Of a stretch of 54,461 nucleotides of DNA, positions 17,838-26,569 are shown piece by piece. The stretch comes from Bacteroidota bacterium (GTDB lineage: Bacteria > Bacteroidota > Bacteroidia > Chitinophagales > Chitinophagaceae): the NCBI GenBank assembly GCA_018268105.1, contig JAFDXG010000141.1, positions 1-54,461 of the forward strand, read 5' to 3'. A program made the translations under genes and the position numbers. The notes under the pieces are model-generated. The model was not told the origin of the DNA. It did no database searches and was given only the letters and a program-made list of their open reading frames with translations. Each line of letters opens with the position of its first letter. Positions within the stretch are counted from its first letter, which is position 1.

Positions 17838-18578
17838 ATGATTAAAAATATACTGGGAAGAGTGATTGCATTTTGGGGAGCCATTGTTTTTGTAACTACA
17901 TTGTTACTGGCGGTTATTCCTATATGGCTCACCAATTTTATTGAAGAGCCAAGAGGTACGGAAATCTTTCGCCGTATTTCAAAAGCATGGATGAGTTTTT
18001 TTATTTTTTTAATTGGGTGCAGGCTTGTTGTCAGGGGAAAAGAAAATTTCAAAAAAGGGGAGAACTATATCGTTGCAAGCAATCACAATTCTTACATGGA
18101 TGTACCACTTACTACTCCTTTTATACCGGGACCCAACAAAACAATAGCAAAAGCCGAACTGGCAAAAATACCCTTATTTGGATTGATATATCAACGTGGT
18201 TCAATACTTGTAGACCGGAAAAGTGAACGTAGCCGCAGAGAGAGCTATACAAAGATGAAAGAAGTGCTAAACCAGGGGCTTCATATATGCATCTATCCCG
18301 AAGGTACCCGAAACACAACTGCAGAGCCGCTGAAAACGTTTCACGATGGGGCATTTAAACTTGCTATTGAAACCAGGAAAGCAATTATCCCCACCCTCCT
18401 GTTCAATACCAAAAAAGTGTTACCCGGAAAAACTAAACCCTTCTTCCTTTGGCCGGCTAAAATGGAAATGTATTTTTTGAAACCAGAATATGTTCAACCT
18501 GATGATACTGTTGCTTCTTTAAAGGAAAGGGTATTTTCTATCATGTATGCTTTTGCAGGGGAACATGGTAAGCGGTAA
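17838..18578 (+). CDS. plsC: 1-acyl-sn-glycerol-3-phosphate acyltransferase (PlsC/LPLAT family)
   Basis: A 246-residue membrane-associated acyltransferase that adds the second acyl chain to lysophosphatidate to give phosphatidate, a phospholipid precursor. Hydrophobic segments lie at about residues 5-35 and 50-65. The catalytic H-x4-D motif is H83-NSYM-D88 (SNHNSYMDVP), and the substrate-binding EGTR motif is at 155-158 (PEGTRN), both diagnostic for the family. I start at the ATG at 17838; an in-frame TTG at 17802 would add 12 residues right after the ung stop and is less likely. It ends tail to tail with lptD. A lyso-ornithine-lipid or other LPLAT specificity cannot be excluded. Confidence 0.9.
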   Translation: MIKNILGRVIAFWGAIVFVTTLLLAVIPIWLTNFIEEPRGTEIFRRISKAWMSFFIFLIGCRLVVRGKENFKKGENYIVASNHNSYMDVPLTTPFIPGPNKTIAKAELAKIPLFGLIYQRGSILVDRKSERSRRESYTKMKEVLNQGLHICIYPEGTRNTTAEPLKTFHDGAFKLAIETRKAIIPTLLFNTKKVLPGKTKPFFLWPAKMEMYFLKPEYVQPDDTVASLKERVFSIMYAFAGEHGKR

Positions 18579-18595
18579 ACGTCAAACAAATAAAT

Positions 18596-21412
18596 CTAAT
18601 TACTAAAATTCCTGAACGTTCTTGTTCGGTTAATTTTTAGATCCCGCAGCATGCCGGATTTTGGATAAAGCGATATATTAAAAGAAGGCCATAATCCAAA
18701 TGGTGTAACATTGATAGCCATTTGCCAGCAATGCATTTCACGGGTGATATACATAGTGAAAGATGGTATTTTAAAATTTGTAACATCCACATAACCGTTT
18801 GCTCCAACTTTCCATTTTTCAGTAAGGCTGAAATCACCATTAAAGTTCATACTTGAAGTGAGCCTTGTTTTATAAGTATAATCAGATTGCAACTGCTGGC
18901 TGAAGCTTAAGGAATAAGAAAGATTTATGGACCAGGGAATATTGAAATCCACAAATTCTGAAGGGTTTCTCTTGATATATTCCATCTGCTGTTGCATTTC
19001 ATCGGCAGTAAGATTATCGTAGTTGTCATATTCGTTTACTACCTTTTTATCTTTCTTGGGGTCTTTGGCCTTGCTCTTGAAACTTGTAGAAACAGAAAGA
19101 CTACCATTGGTAATTCGTCCCAAAGAAAATCTGTCACCCTGCCAGGCATACTGATTTATCCTGTACCCAAGTTTATCTACTTTATACGGGTCAAGGGTGG
19201 CGCTTGCAGTTATATTTATTTTTTCGAACAGAGTACTTCGTGCATAAATATTAATAGTGCTGAGCTTAAAAGAGTCTGCCAGTAAATTGTAACTGCCGGT
19301 AAAACCAAATCCATCTATGATCTTCACCTTCTTCAGCCCTTCGTCATCCTCATCTGCCTGTTTCGATACAGTATCCTTTTTAGCCCTCACTTTCATTTCA
19401 AGAAAGTTGTCTATACCAAAACCTATACTTCCGGATCGTCCATATCCAAATGACCCATAGGTTGTTCGGTCAAACTGAGAGAGCATCATATAATGACCCA
19501 GCGTATCTACCTGGGTATTCCGGTAATATGATTTTGATAAATCGGGTTTGTAGCCAATACTGAACTGTGGCCGCATGGTATGCCGTATTGCCTGTATATG
19601 GGCATTTTTATTTTTCATGGTAAGGGTACCAAACATGGATGTACTGAATGAGATAGACATGGAGATATCTCTTGCTGTATAAAATCCTTTCTGTAATGTA
19701 GTATCAATTTTTCTGGTAGTGTTGTTCCAACTGCGGAATGTTTTTTGAGAATACCAGCGTTCCTGGTAGCTGAATCCCGGGGATATCTGTAGCGGTCCCA
19801 GTTGTGGCAGTGCCAGCGATATGGGTATATTATGTTGCGCACCCCATTGAAATGTATCCACCAATTGCTGCCAGCTAAAGGCTGTATCATAAAAACTTGC
19901 CTGTCCCCGTGCGCTCCCTGTATAACCAACTCCCAGTTTCTGATACCATTTACCCGAACCCGCCATTTCTTTGGGTTGAAAAGGATAAAGTGTGGTTACA
20001 TTGAAATTAATATCAGGAAGATTAAGGTTCACTATTTTGGTTTGCGTGTTTTGGGAATGATTCATGTTAACAGACAGGTTGTAGGGCTTCCCAATCCACG
20101 ATTTCTGATAGGATATAGATGAACTTAACTGGTTGGTAAAACTGAGGGGCTGACTGTAACTTCCCCCTGCACCATTACTTTGATCAAGTATAGCATTGGA
20201 AGGGTTATATCGGGTGTATGAACTGGAACCTGCCTGCACATTGGCTGAAAAGCTAACACCTGGTCTTGCCTTACTGTCGGTACGATGCCCCCAGGTCAGG
20301 AAAAAGCTTTTGGTTTTATTATAATCTGCATCACCCTTGAATCCAAAATGAGTATTTTGATAACTAAAGTTTAGCGAACCGTTATACTTATACCGTACCC
20401 TATACGTGGGGGTGAGGTTAAACCGCCAGCTACCATAAGAATATATATCAAACCGGGTCGTAACATCAAAGTTATCACTAATCACTTTATAGTATCCCAA
20501 ACCTTCCAGCCCCAGCCCGTAATCCTGTGTAACCGTAAGCTGGGGCGGCAGTATACCCGATTGTCTCCCATGCTTCATGGGGAACATACCAAAAGGAAGA
20601 ATGATGGGCAGAACGGGAACACCTTCAAACTCTACACCTACCGGGCCGGTAACCGCCACTTTCTGACTAATATATTTTATTCTTTTGGCCCGAAAGGCAA
20701 AATGCGGGGTATCATAATTGCAGGTTGTAAAGCGCCCGCGCAGGGCATATATGGTTTGTGCATCTACTTTTTTTACTGATTCGGCATAATTATACAACTC
20801 ACCCTGCTGAAAGTAACTACTGTGTGAAAGTCCTTTCTGGCTCTTAAAATTAAATTCGAGACTGTCGCTTACCGTAGTAATATCACCTTGTACAAGCTTT
20901 GCCTGACCAAGTACTTTCCCCGTAGTATCAAACTTCATTTTTGCCTTTACAATATTAGTCTGCTGATCGAAACTAAGTTCGGGGGCCGTAAGGTTTACAT
21001 CCTTATATTTTACATCAGTTTCACCATACAGGTAAAGCTTTTTAGCAGCCACATCCAGCACCATTGAGTCAAGCGCCATATAATTTACTGGTGCGTCAAT
21101 GGAATCTTTGGAAATTTTAACATCAAAAGTATCTATTTTAACACGTTTTTCTGAAGTATCCGTATGCAACATTCCAGTACTGTCATTCGTTAGCAAACTG
21201 TCATTAGGTACATAAGCAGAATCAGCTAAAGTATGCACCGGTACTGTATCTCTGGATGGCTGGGTGGTATCGGCAGATGTGGCAAAAGAATAGTAAAGAG
21301 GAGAATGCATATTACTTTTTGCCCATACGGAATACGTGATTGCAACGGTGAGCAGTAGTAAGGTGAGAGTAAATATATAATTTCGCTTAAATTTGCGACA
21401 TTTATTTTTCAT
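18596..21412 (-). CDS. lptD: LptD-like outer-membrane LPS assembly protein
   Basis: A 938-residue protein from the ATG at 21412 (a TTG six codons upstream is not needed). An N-terminal hydrophobic segment (about residues 10-31) acts as signal. It is followed by an OstA/LptA-like periplasmic region at about 105-220 (MVLDVAAKKLYLYGETDVKY, 'LTAPELSFDQQTN', 'LEFNFKSQKG'). The LptD barrel follows, with the typical plug/barrel entrance 'PVGVEFEGVPVLPIILPFGMFP' and 'RQSGILPPQ', then many alternating strands to the C-terminus. In the family LptD inserts lipopolysaccharide into the outer leaflet together with LptE. It lies back to back with the amidase, MCE and OstA-like genes, an envelope-biogenesis cluster. 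A TATTTTTG -7 box lies 16 bases upstream. Confidence 0.88.
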   Translation of the reverse strand: MKNKCRKFKRNYIFTLTLLLLTVAITYSVWAKSNMHSPLYYSFATSADTTQPSRDTVPVHTLADSAYVPNDSLLTNDSTGMLHTDTSEKRVKIDTFDVKISKDSIDAPVNYMALDSMVLDVAAKKLYLYGETDVKYKDVNLTAPELSFDQQTNIVKAKMKFDTTGKVLGQAKLVQGDITTVSDSLEFNFKSQKGLSHSSYFQQGELYNYAESVKKVDAQTIYALRGRFTTCNYDTPHFAFRAKRIKYISQKVAVTGPVGVEFEGVPVLPIILPFGMFPMKHGRQSGILPPQLTVTQDYGLGLEGLGYYKVISDNFDVTTRFDIYSYGSWRFNLTPTYRVRYKYNGSLNFSYQNTHFGFKGDADYNKTKSFFLTWGHRTDSKARPGVSFSANVQAGSSSYTRYNPSNAILDQSNGAGGSYSQPLSFTNQLSSSISYQKSWIGKPYNLSVNMNHSQNTQTKIVNLNLPDINFNVTTLYPFQPKEMAGSGKWYQKLGVGYTGSARGQASFYDTAFSWQQLVDTFQWGAQHNIPISLALPQLGPLQISPGFSYQERWYSQKTFRSWNNTTRKIDTTLQKGFYTARDISMSISFSTSMFGTLTMKNKNAHIQAIRHTMRPQFSIGYKPDLSKSYYRNTQVDTLGHYMMLSQFDRTTYGSFGYGRSGSIGFGIDNFLEMKVRAKKDTVSKQADEDDEGLKKVKIIDGFGFTGSYNLLADSFKLSTINIYARSTLFEKINITASATLDPYKVDKLGYRINQYAWQGDRFSLGRITNGSLSVSTSFKSKAKDPKKDKKVVNEYDNYDNLTADEMQQQMEYIKRNPSEFVDFNIPWSINLSYSLSFSQQLQSDYTYKTRLTSSMNFNGDFSLTEKWKVGANGYVDVTNFKIPSFTMYITREMHCWQMAINVTPFGLWPSFNISLYPKSGMLRDLKINRTRTFRNFSN

Positions 21413-21427
21413 ACATTCATCAAGCGA

Positions 21428-21435
21428 CAAAAATA
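21428..21435 (-). promoter_or_regulatory. Possible -7 box (TATTTTTG) of lptD
   Basis: The plus strand reads CAAAAATA, that is TATTTTTG on the minus strand, matching TANNTTTG. It is 16 bases upstream of the preferred lptD ATG. No clear -33 TTG is visible. Confidence 0.45.
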
Positions 21436-21504
21436 GCCATTAGAGGTAAGAAAACGCGAAGATTGATTTAGAATTACTAACCCTGAATAAATTTTAACAA
21501 CGAA

Positions 21505-22434
21505 ATGCGGAGAATTAGTATCAGTTATTTTTTTTTCATTGCAGTTTTTTTTCTATTAGTACAAGTATCCCTGGGGCAAAACAAAGGACGTATAAATACT
21601 ATTATCGTAGATGCAGGGCATGGAGGAACCGACCAGGGTGCAAAGGGATCCTATTCTACCGAAGCGCAGATAACCTTACAGTTGGCAATGAAAGTAACCT
21701 CTATTTTAGAAAAATCACTGCCTGAAACAAAAATCCTGCAGGACCGTACCACAGATGTATTTCATGACGTAAGGGCAAAAGCTGAATTTGCAAATCAAAA
21801 TAAAGGTGATCTTTTTGTATGCATCCACGTCAATGCTGCACCTCCAATCAGACATTCAATAATTACTGGTCACCATACTATAACATACTATTCCGGGAAA
21901 GGAAAAAATCGCAAAAAGCATACGAAAAGAGAGCCGGTATATAAAATCTGGTATACACCTAATCCCCGGCAGGGTACGGGTACCTATGTATGGGCTGCCG
22001 ACAGGGATTCTAAAAAAGCTGATGCATTGAGCGAACGTTTTGAATCTGAGAATGAGATTACAGATGCTCCCGACCCCTCTACTCCAGAAGGACAAATTGC
22101 AAGCCGCCTGTGGGTGCAAAAATATTTTAAAAACAGTGTAAGACTTGCAACAATGATTGAAGATGAGTTTGTGAAAATTGGAAGAAAGAGTGATGGTGTA
22201 TTACAACGAAATGAGAAAGGTATTTGGGTATTACAGGCTACCAATATGCCGGCAGTACTGATTGAAACAGGATTTATCACCAATAAAGATGAAGAAGACT
22301 ATCTGAATAGTGAGAAAGGGCAGGAAGAAATGTCGCAGGCTATAGCTACGGCAGTAATAAAATTCAAAAATATGTTAGATGCCTCACGTGGTGGGAATCT
22401 CCCGGACTCTGTCAATAGTACTTCCTCAAAATAG
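21505..22434 (+). CDS. N-acetylmuramoyl-L-alanine amidase (Amidase_3, AmiC-like)
   Basis: A 309-residue periplasmic zinc hydrolase that cleaves the amide bond between MurNAc and the stem peptide, normally for cell separation. A signal peptide covers about residues 1-24. The zinc ligands are visible: His39 in DAGHGG (36-41), Glu53 in the TEAQ helix, His108 in CIHVNA, and the catalytic Glu254 in LIETGF. Between ligands two and four there is an insert at about 115-190 rich in basic residues (GKGKNRKKHTKREP), longer than in minimal amidases and likely a regulatory or wall-binding loop. First gene of the plus-strand half of the envelope cluster; the divergent spacer to lptD is 92 bases. Confidence 0.94.
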   Translation: MRRISISYFFFIAVFFLLVQVSLGQNKGRINTIIVDAGHGGTDQGAKGSYSTEAQITLQLAMKVTSILEKSLPETKILQDRTTDVFHDVRAKAEFANQNKGDLFVCIHVNAAPPIRHSIITGHHTITYYSGKGKNRKKHTKREPVYKIWYTPNPRQGTGTYVWAADRDSKKADALSERFESENEITDAPDPSTPEGQIASRLWVQKYFKNSVRLATMIEDEFVKIGRKSDGVLQRNEKGIWVLQATNMPAVLIETGFITNKDEEDYLNSEKGQEEMSQAIATAVIKFKNMLDASRGGNLPDSVNSTSSK

Positions 22435-22489
22435 CTATAAAATAGCGTTCCCAATAACACATCCCGGTATTTACAGAATATCCGTGAAC

Positions 22490-22521
22490 AACTGAAAGCA
22501 CAAATGCTTGCGCTTTCAGTT
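22490..22521 (+). terminator. Hairpin after the amidase gene
   Basis: Perfect 10-bp inverted repeat AACTGAAAGC (22490-22499) with GCTTTCAGTT (22512-22521) and a 12-base loop. It lies 55 bases after the amidase stop. No strong T run follows. The -33 TTG of the next promoter candidate lies in the loop, so it may also modulate that promoter. Confidence 0.45.
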
Positions 22522-22536
22522 AATATACTATTTTTG
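22508..22536 (+). promoter_or_regulatory. Promoter candidate for the mlaD-ostA pair
   Basis: TTG at 22508-22510 and TATTTTTG at 22529-22536, separated by 18 bases, match the Bacteroidota -33/-7 layout. The predicted leader to the ATG at 22689 is about 145 bases, long enough for RNA structure. It contains a CCTGG/CCAGG inverted repeat near 22587-22613. Confidence 0.5.
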
Positions 22537-22688
22537 CGGGGAAAGTATTGATTTTGAATAATAAGTAAAAATTCAAATCGTTCATCCTGGAGTTAATCTC
22601 GTAAAACCAGGCGATACGAATGGGTGCCGAAAGTTGAATATTTCAATAAGCGCGGAAAACAACTCCTGCAATAACTAAAAAACAAAGG

Positions 22689-23687
22689 ATGAAAATCTCT
22701 AATGAAACCAAGATTGGGGTATTAACGGCAATTGCAATCACGCTATTGATTCTTGGCTTTAATTACCTGAAAGGTAAATCTTTATTTGAACGAAACTTCT
22801 TTGTGTTCACCGTTTTTAAGTCGGTAGAAGGTTTGTCTGTTTCCAACCCGGTTATGATCAACGGGCTGCAGGTAGGTAAGGTATATAAAATGGAAGAAAA
22901 AGATAATAACCTGAGTGGTATTATTGTTACACTGAACCTTACTAAGGATATTAATATTCCCAAAAATTCATTTGCCTCAATATCCAGTAGCCTGCTGGGC
23001 ACAACTACTTTAAATATCAAATTGGGAACCAGTACTGATTTTTTACAACGTGGCGATACTATTGCCACTAATGCTTCGCTTGGCTTGCTGGATGAAGTAA
23101 CAGGCAGAATAGACCCTGCTTTGTACAGGGCAAATAAAGCACTGGCTACGGCAGATTCAGTTTTAAAATTGATAGGCGATATTTTTGATCCGCAGACAAG
23201 ACATAATTTCCAAACAATATTTGCAAACCTAACAGTAACTACTGCCAACCTGAACGGGCTGCTTAATAACCAAACAGGCGCACTGGCACAAACACTTGCA
23301 AATGCAAGCGCTTTTACCAACAACCTCAAAAAAAATAACGACACCATCACTCAAATGTTTTCCAACCTGAAGACTACAACCGGTAAACTTGCCAACCTCG
23401 ATCTACAGGAGACTTTAACAAAATTGCAGGCAGCAGTTGGGCAACTTAATACTACTTTGGAAAAGATCAACAACAATAATGGTACGCTGGGTATGCTCAT
23501 GAACGATAAAAAACTATATAATAACCTGAATTCAGCTTCTAACAGCCTGAACATATTACTGCAAGATCTAAGGATTCATCCGCGCAGATATACAGGTGGT
23601 TTGGTGTTTGGAAAAAAAGACAAATCAGCCCCGTTAATGACAGCTCTACCTGATTCCGTGACCACTGTACCAGACAATAAACGGTAA
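22689..23687 (+). CDS. mlaD: MCE/MlaD-family lipid transport protein
   Basis: A 332-residue protein with a single N-terminal membrane helix (about residues 8-26, IGVLTAIAITLLILGFNYL). A MCE/MlaD domain follows at about 36-115 (FFVFTVFKSVEGLSVSNPVMINGLQVGKV, 'GTTTLNIKLG'). A long helical C-terminus rich in Asn, Thr and Leu (about 150-290) probably forms the tube or coiled-coil part. MlaD homologs form hexameric rings on an inner-membrane ABC transporter that moves phospholipids between membranes. The permease (MlaE) and ATPase (MlaF) genes are not in this window. The stop TAA overlaps the next start by one base (TAATG), so it is translationally coupled to the OstA-like gene. The symbol reflects family, not proven orthology. 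Confidence 0.88.
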   Translation: MKISNETKIGVLTAIAITLLILGFNYLKGKSLFERNFFVFTVFKSVEGLSVSNPVMINGLQVGKVYKMEEKDNNLSGIIVTLNLTKDINIPKNSFASISSSLLGTTTLNIKLGTSTDFLQRGDTIATNASLGLLDEVTGRIDPALYRANKALATADSVLKLIGDIFDPQTRHNFQTIFANLTVTTANLNGLLNNQTGALAQTLANASAFTNNLKKNNDTITQMFSNLKTTTGKLANLDLQETLTKLQAAVGQLNTTLEKINNNNGTLGMLMNDKKLYNNLNSASNSLNILLQDLRIHPRRYTGGLVFGKKDKSAPLMTALPDSVTTVPDNKR

Positions 23688-25414
23688 TGAATACTCGAAA
23701 GCAACCTGCTGCTACTGTTTTGTTCTTACTGATTTCCGCTTTTGCTTTTGCACAACAGAAGCCCGCAACCCCATCATTGGCAAATTCAGTTAAACCCGCT
23801 ACACCTGATAGCACCAGGAAAATTAACCTGGTAAGATCAGATCTGCTCCGTTTGGAAAATAAAGATTCGGTTCAGCTTCAGATATTAGTGGGCAATGCTA
23901 TACTCAGGCAGGGCAAAACAGTGTTTTATGGAGATAGTATAGTAATGAACCAGCAGAAAAATACCATTGAGGTCTTTGGCAATATTCACATCAACGATGC
24001 CGATAGTGTAAATGTATATTCCCAATATCTAATATATCATGGTAATGAACGTGTAGCTAATCTGAAAAAAAGTGTAAAGCTTTCTGATGGTAAAGCTACC
24101 TTAACTACAGAAGAACTTGAATACGATCTGAATTCAAAAACCGGTACCTATCTCAATGGCGGTAAAATCGTTAACGGATCTTCAGTGCTTACCAGTAAAG
24201 AGGGATTTTATTATGCCGAAACAAAGGATGCTTATTTCAAAAAAAATGTTCGTCTTATTGATCCAGAATATACAATGGCCACAGATACGCTAATGTATAA
24301 TGTAAATGCACAACTAGCTACTTTTGTTGCCCCAACCACTATCAATGATGGTAAATCCATTATTCATACTTCCAGCGGCTTCTATGATATGAAAAATGGT
24401 ACGGCAAATTTTGGAATGCGTCCCACCATTCAGGACAGCACTCAATTCATAACAGCAGATCATATTAACTTCAACAAAACTACAGGAGAAGGTTATGCAG
24501 AAGGTGGTTTTGTATATAAGGACACCGCCCAGGGTGTAACAGTACTGGCCGAAAAAAGTTTTTTTAACCGGGATAATAATACGTTTCTTGCCACCGCTAA
24601 GCCGCTCATGATTATTAAACAGGAATCAGATTCATTATATGTCACTGCCGACACTCTGTATTCCGGTATAACTTATGATACCGTATATGTAAAAGACAGT
24701 ACGGAAGAACTTCAGGCAAAGAAAAAAATTGAAACAACTAAAGCAGACTCACTTTTAAAAGAAATTGGACATGAAGATTCTTTAAAAATAAATTTTATTT
24801 TGCCTGATTCCAATAAGATTGCTCCTGTACGTAAAATAAACAATATAGACAGTGTTCGATTTTTTAAGGGATTTCATCATGTAAAAATGTTTGGCGACTC
24901 CATGCAGGCCGTAAGCGACAGTATGTTCTTCTCGGGAAGGGATTCTATATTCCGATTATTCAATAGCCCGGTAGTATGGGCAAAGGAAAGTCAAATATCT
25001 GGCGATACTATTTATCTGCACACAAAAAATAAAAAACCGGAACGGGTGGAGGTCTGGGAAAATGCATTCAGCATCAGCAAAAGCAATAATGAGTTCTTCA
25101 ACCAGTTAAAGGGGAATACTATTAATGGCTATTTTAAAGATGGTGAAATTGAGCATATAAGAGCTAAGGGAAGCGCGGAAAGCCTGTATTATTTGCAGGA
25201 CGATGATAGTGCTTATACCGGAGCCAACTATGCCCAGGCTGATTTGATTAACCTGTTTTTTGTAAAAAAAGCATTAGATAAAATTACCTGGATTCACCAG
25301 GTGGAAGGAGGTTTTTATCCCATCAGGCAGGTACCGCAGGAACACCAGCGTTTCCGCGGCTTCATTTGGCAGGATGCAAGAAGACCTAAATCGAAGGAAG
25401 ACCTGTTTGAGTAA
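23687..25414 (+). CDS. OstA/LptA-like periplasmic LPS-transport protein
   Basis: A 575-residue exported protein (signal about 1-22, ending AFAQ). Residues about 45-200 show the OstA-like beta-jellyroll repeats of LptA/LptD N-domains (LEVFGNIHINDADSVNVYSQYLIYHG pattern, 'ATLTTEELEYDLNSKTGTYLNGGKIVNG'). Further repeats run to about residue 330, making a longer beta-taco than E. coli LptA. A C-terminal part (about 385-560) contains more 'FFSGRDSIFRLFNSPVVWAKESQISGDTIYL'-type strands. Such OstA-like proteins in Bacteroidota are proposed to carry LPS across the periplasm to LptD. LptD is encoded just upstream on the other strand. Its 3' end overlaps the convergent glycosyltransferase gene by 29 bases. 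Confidence 0.85.
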   Translation: MNTRKQPAATVLFLLISAFAFAQQKPATPSLANSVKPATPDSTRKINLVRSDLLRLENKDSVQLQILVGNAILRQGKTVFYGDSIVMNQQKNTIEVFGNIHINDADSVNVYSQYLIYHGNERVANLKKSVKLSDGKATLTTEELEYDLNSKTGTYLNGGKIVNGSSVLTSKEGFYYAETKDAYFKKNVRLIDPEYTMATDTLMYNVNAQLATFVAPTTINDGKSIIHTSSGFYDMKNGTANFGMRPTIQDSTQFITADHINFNKTTGEGYAEGGFVYKDTAQGVTVLAEKSFFNRDNNTFLATAKPLMIIKQESDSLYVTADTLYSGITYDTVYVKDSTEELQAKKKIETTKADSLLKEIGHEDSLKINFILPDSNKIAPVRKINNIDSVRFFKGFHHVKMFGDSMQAVSDSMFFSGRDSIFRLFNSPVVWAKESQISGDTIYLHTKNKKPERVEVWENAFSISKSNNEFFNQLKGNTINGYFKDGEIEHIRAKGSAESLYYLQDDDSAYTGANYAQADLINLFFVKKALDKITWIHQVEGGFYPIRQVPQEHQRFRGFIWQDARRPKSKEDLFE

Positions 25415-26567
25415 GACATGCTTTGTACAAATCTGTAAATTGGCTGCCTATATAACTATAATTATACTTAGATACAGCATCTGCAGCAATATCTTTTCTT
25501 TTAAACCTGTTATAGTTAACTATCATTTTTTCTAAAGCTGTTGTCAGTTGTGCAATATTATCACGCTCCACTAAAATACCATTACTCGCATTGACCGCCT
25601 CGGGGATTCCGGCAATATTCGTAGCAATTACAGGTAATCCGCAACAAAGGGCTTCAATTATAGTACAGGGAAAATTTTCGTACCTGCTGAACATCACCAG
25701 CGCATCCGATTCCTGCATTTGCCGGGCGACGTCTATATTACTTACTTCTCCGGGTAATGATACTCTATCCTGAATACCGCTCTCTTTTACAAGATGCCTG
25801 ATATAGTCGGAATTATTCCCTGTCAGGCACAGTTGCCAATCCTTGCGAATTTTTGCCAATGCAGCAAAAGCAGCAACGATTCCTTCTATGTTCTTTTGAT
25901 AATTCATCACAGAAACATGAATGAATCTGAATATATCTTTTTTGGAACGTTCTTTATAAAAAAAACATTCAGTGTTTACAACATTATGTATCACCCCAAC
26001 ATGCTGCAATGAGAACATATTTTTCAGCAATAATCCATCGTGTTTAGATACAGATGTAACTGCTATAGCTCTTTTGAATACAGAACTCACCCTGTTCCTG
26101 TAATAAAAACTCCGGTTCTTAAAAAAATCCGGTGGCCCGGGAACATAGGTGGCAGAATGTTCCGAAACGATATACGGTATTTGCCACTTTCTCTTTATCC
26201 ATTGGGCAATGGTACCAGCCTTCATGGGTACATGCACATGTATAAGATCCGGGAGATCAAGTTTAGCCAAGTACTGAGTGATATATTTTTTATAGGTAGA
26301 ATAATATTTCCGGTTATAAAGTATTTTATCAACAATCTTTATACCTGTACTTTTAAAAGAAAAGAATATAATAATTTCTTTTAGATTCCCATTATTATTA
26401 ATGAGCACTTCATCCTTCTCTACTGTAACATCTTCTCCATACTGTGCCATATAAATTACGGTGATTGGCAAATAGGTTGATACAGCCAGAGCATGTCTTT
26501 GAATGAAATCACCTTCAAAAGGACTGATGCGATTTGGATACCAACTGGCGAGCCAAAGGATTTTCAT
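25386..26567 (-). CDS. Glycosyltransferase family 4 (GT-B fold)
   Basis: A 393-residue cytoplasmic glycosyltransferase. The N-domain starts MKILWLASWYPNRISPFEGDFIQRH, typical of GT4 enzymes with a glycine-rich acceptor site. 'LPDLIHVHVPMKAG' and 'PYIVSEHSATY' follow. The C-domain holds the nucleotide-sugar site: 'QESDALVMFSRYENFPCTIIEALCCGLPVIATNIAGIPEAV', the E-x7-E retaining motif. It is the last gene of a tight four-gene operon (flippase two bases upstream), which suggests a role in making a flipped glycoconjugate such as O-antigen or exopolysaccharide. Donor and acceptor are unknown. Its last 29 bases overlap the 3' end of the OstA-like gene on the opposite strand. Confidence 0.92.
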   Translation of the reverse strand: MKILWLASWYPNRISPFEGDFIQRHALAVSTYLPITVIYMAQYGEDVTVEKDEVLINNNGNLKEIIIFFSFKSTGIKIVDKILYNRKYYSTYKKYITQYLAKLDLPDLIHVHVPMKAGTIAQWIKRKWQIPYIVSEHSATYVPGPPDFFKNRSFYYRNRVSSVFKRAIAVTSVSKHDGLLLKNMFSLQHVGVIHNVVNTECFFYKERSKKDIFRFIHVSVMNYQKNIEGIVAAFAALAKIRKDWQLCLTGNNSDYIRHLVKESGIQDRVSLPGEVSNIDVARQMQESDALVMFSRYENFPCTIIEALCCGLPVIATNIAGIPEAVNASNGILVERDNIAQLTTALEKMIVNYNRFKRKDIAADAVSKYNYSYIGSQFTDLYKACLTQTGLPSI

Positions 26568-26569
26568 AC

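Noticed and set aside
21413..21430. Six-codon TTG extension of lptD
   Set aside because: It would overlap the -7 box TATTTTTG at 21428-21435; the ATG at 21412 fits signal and promoter.
22763..23350. 195-codon minus-strand frame opposite mlaD
   Set aside because: Low-complexity Ser/Val/Leu translation opposite a clear MCE protein; a shadow frame.
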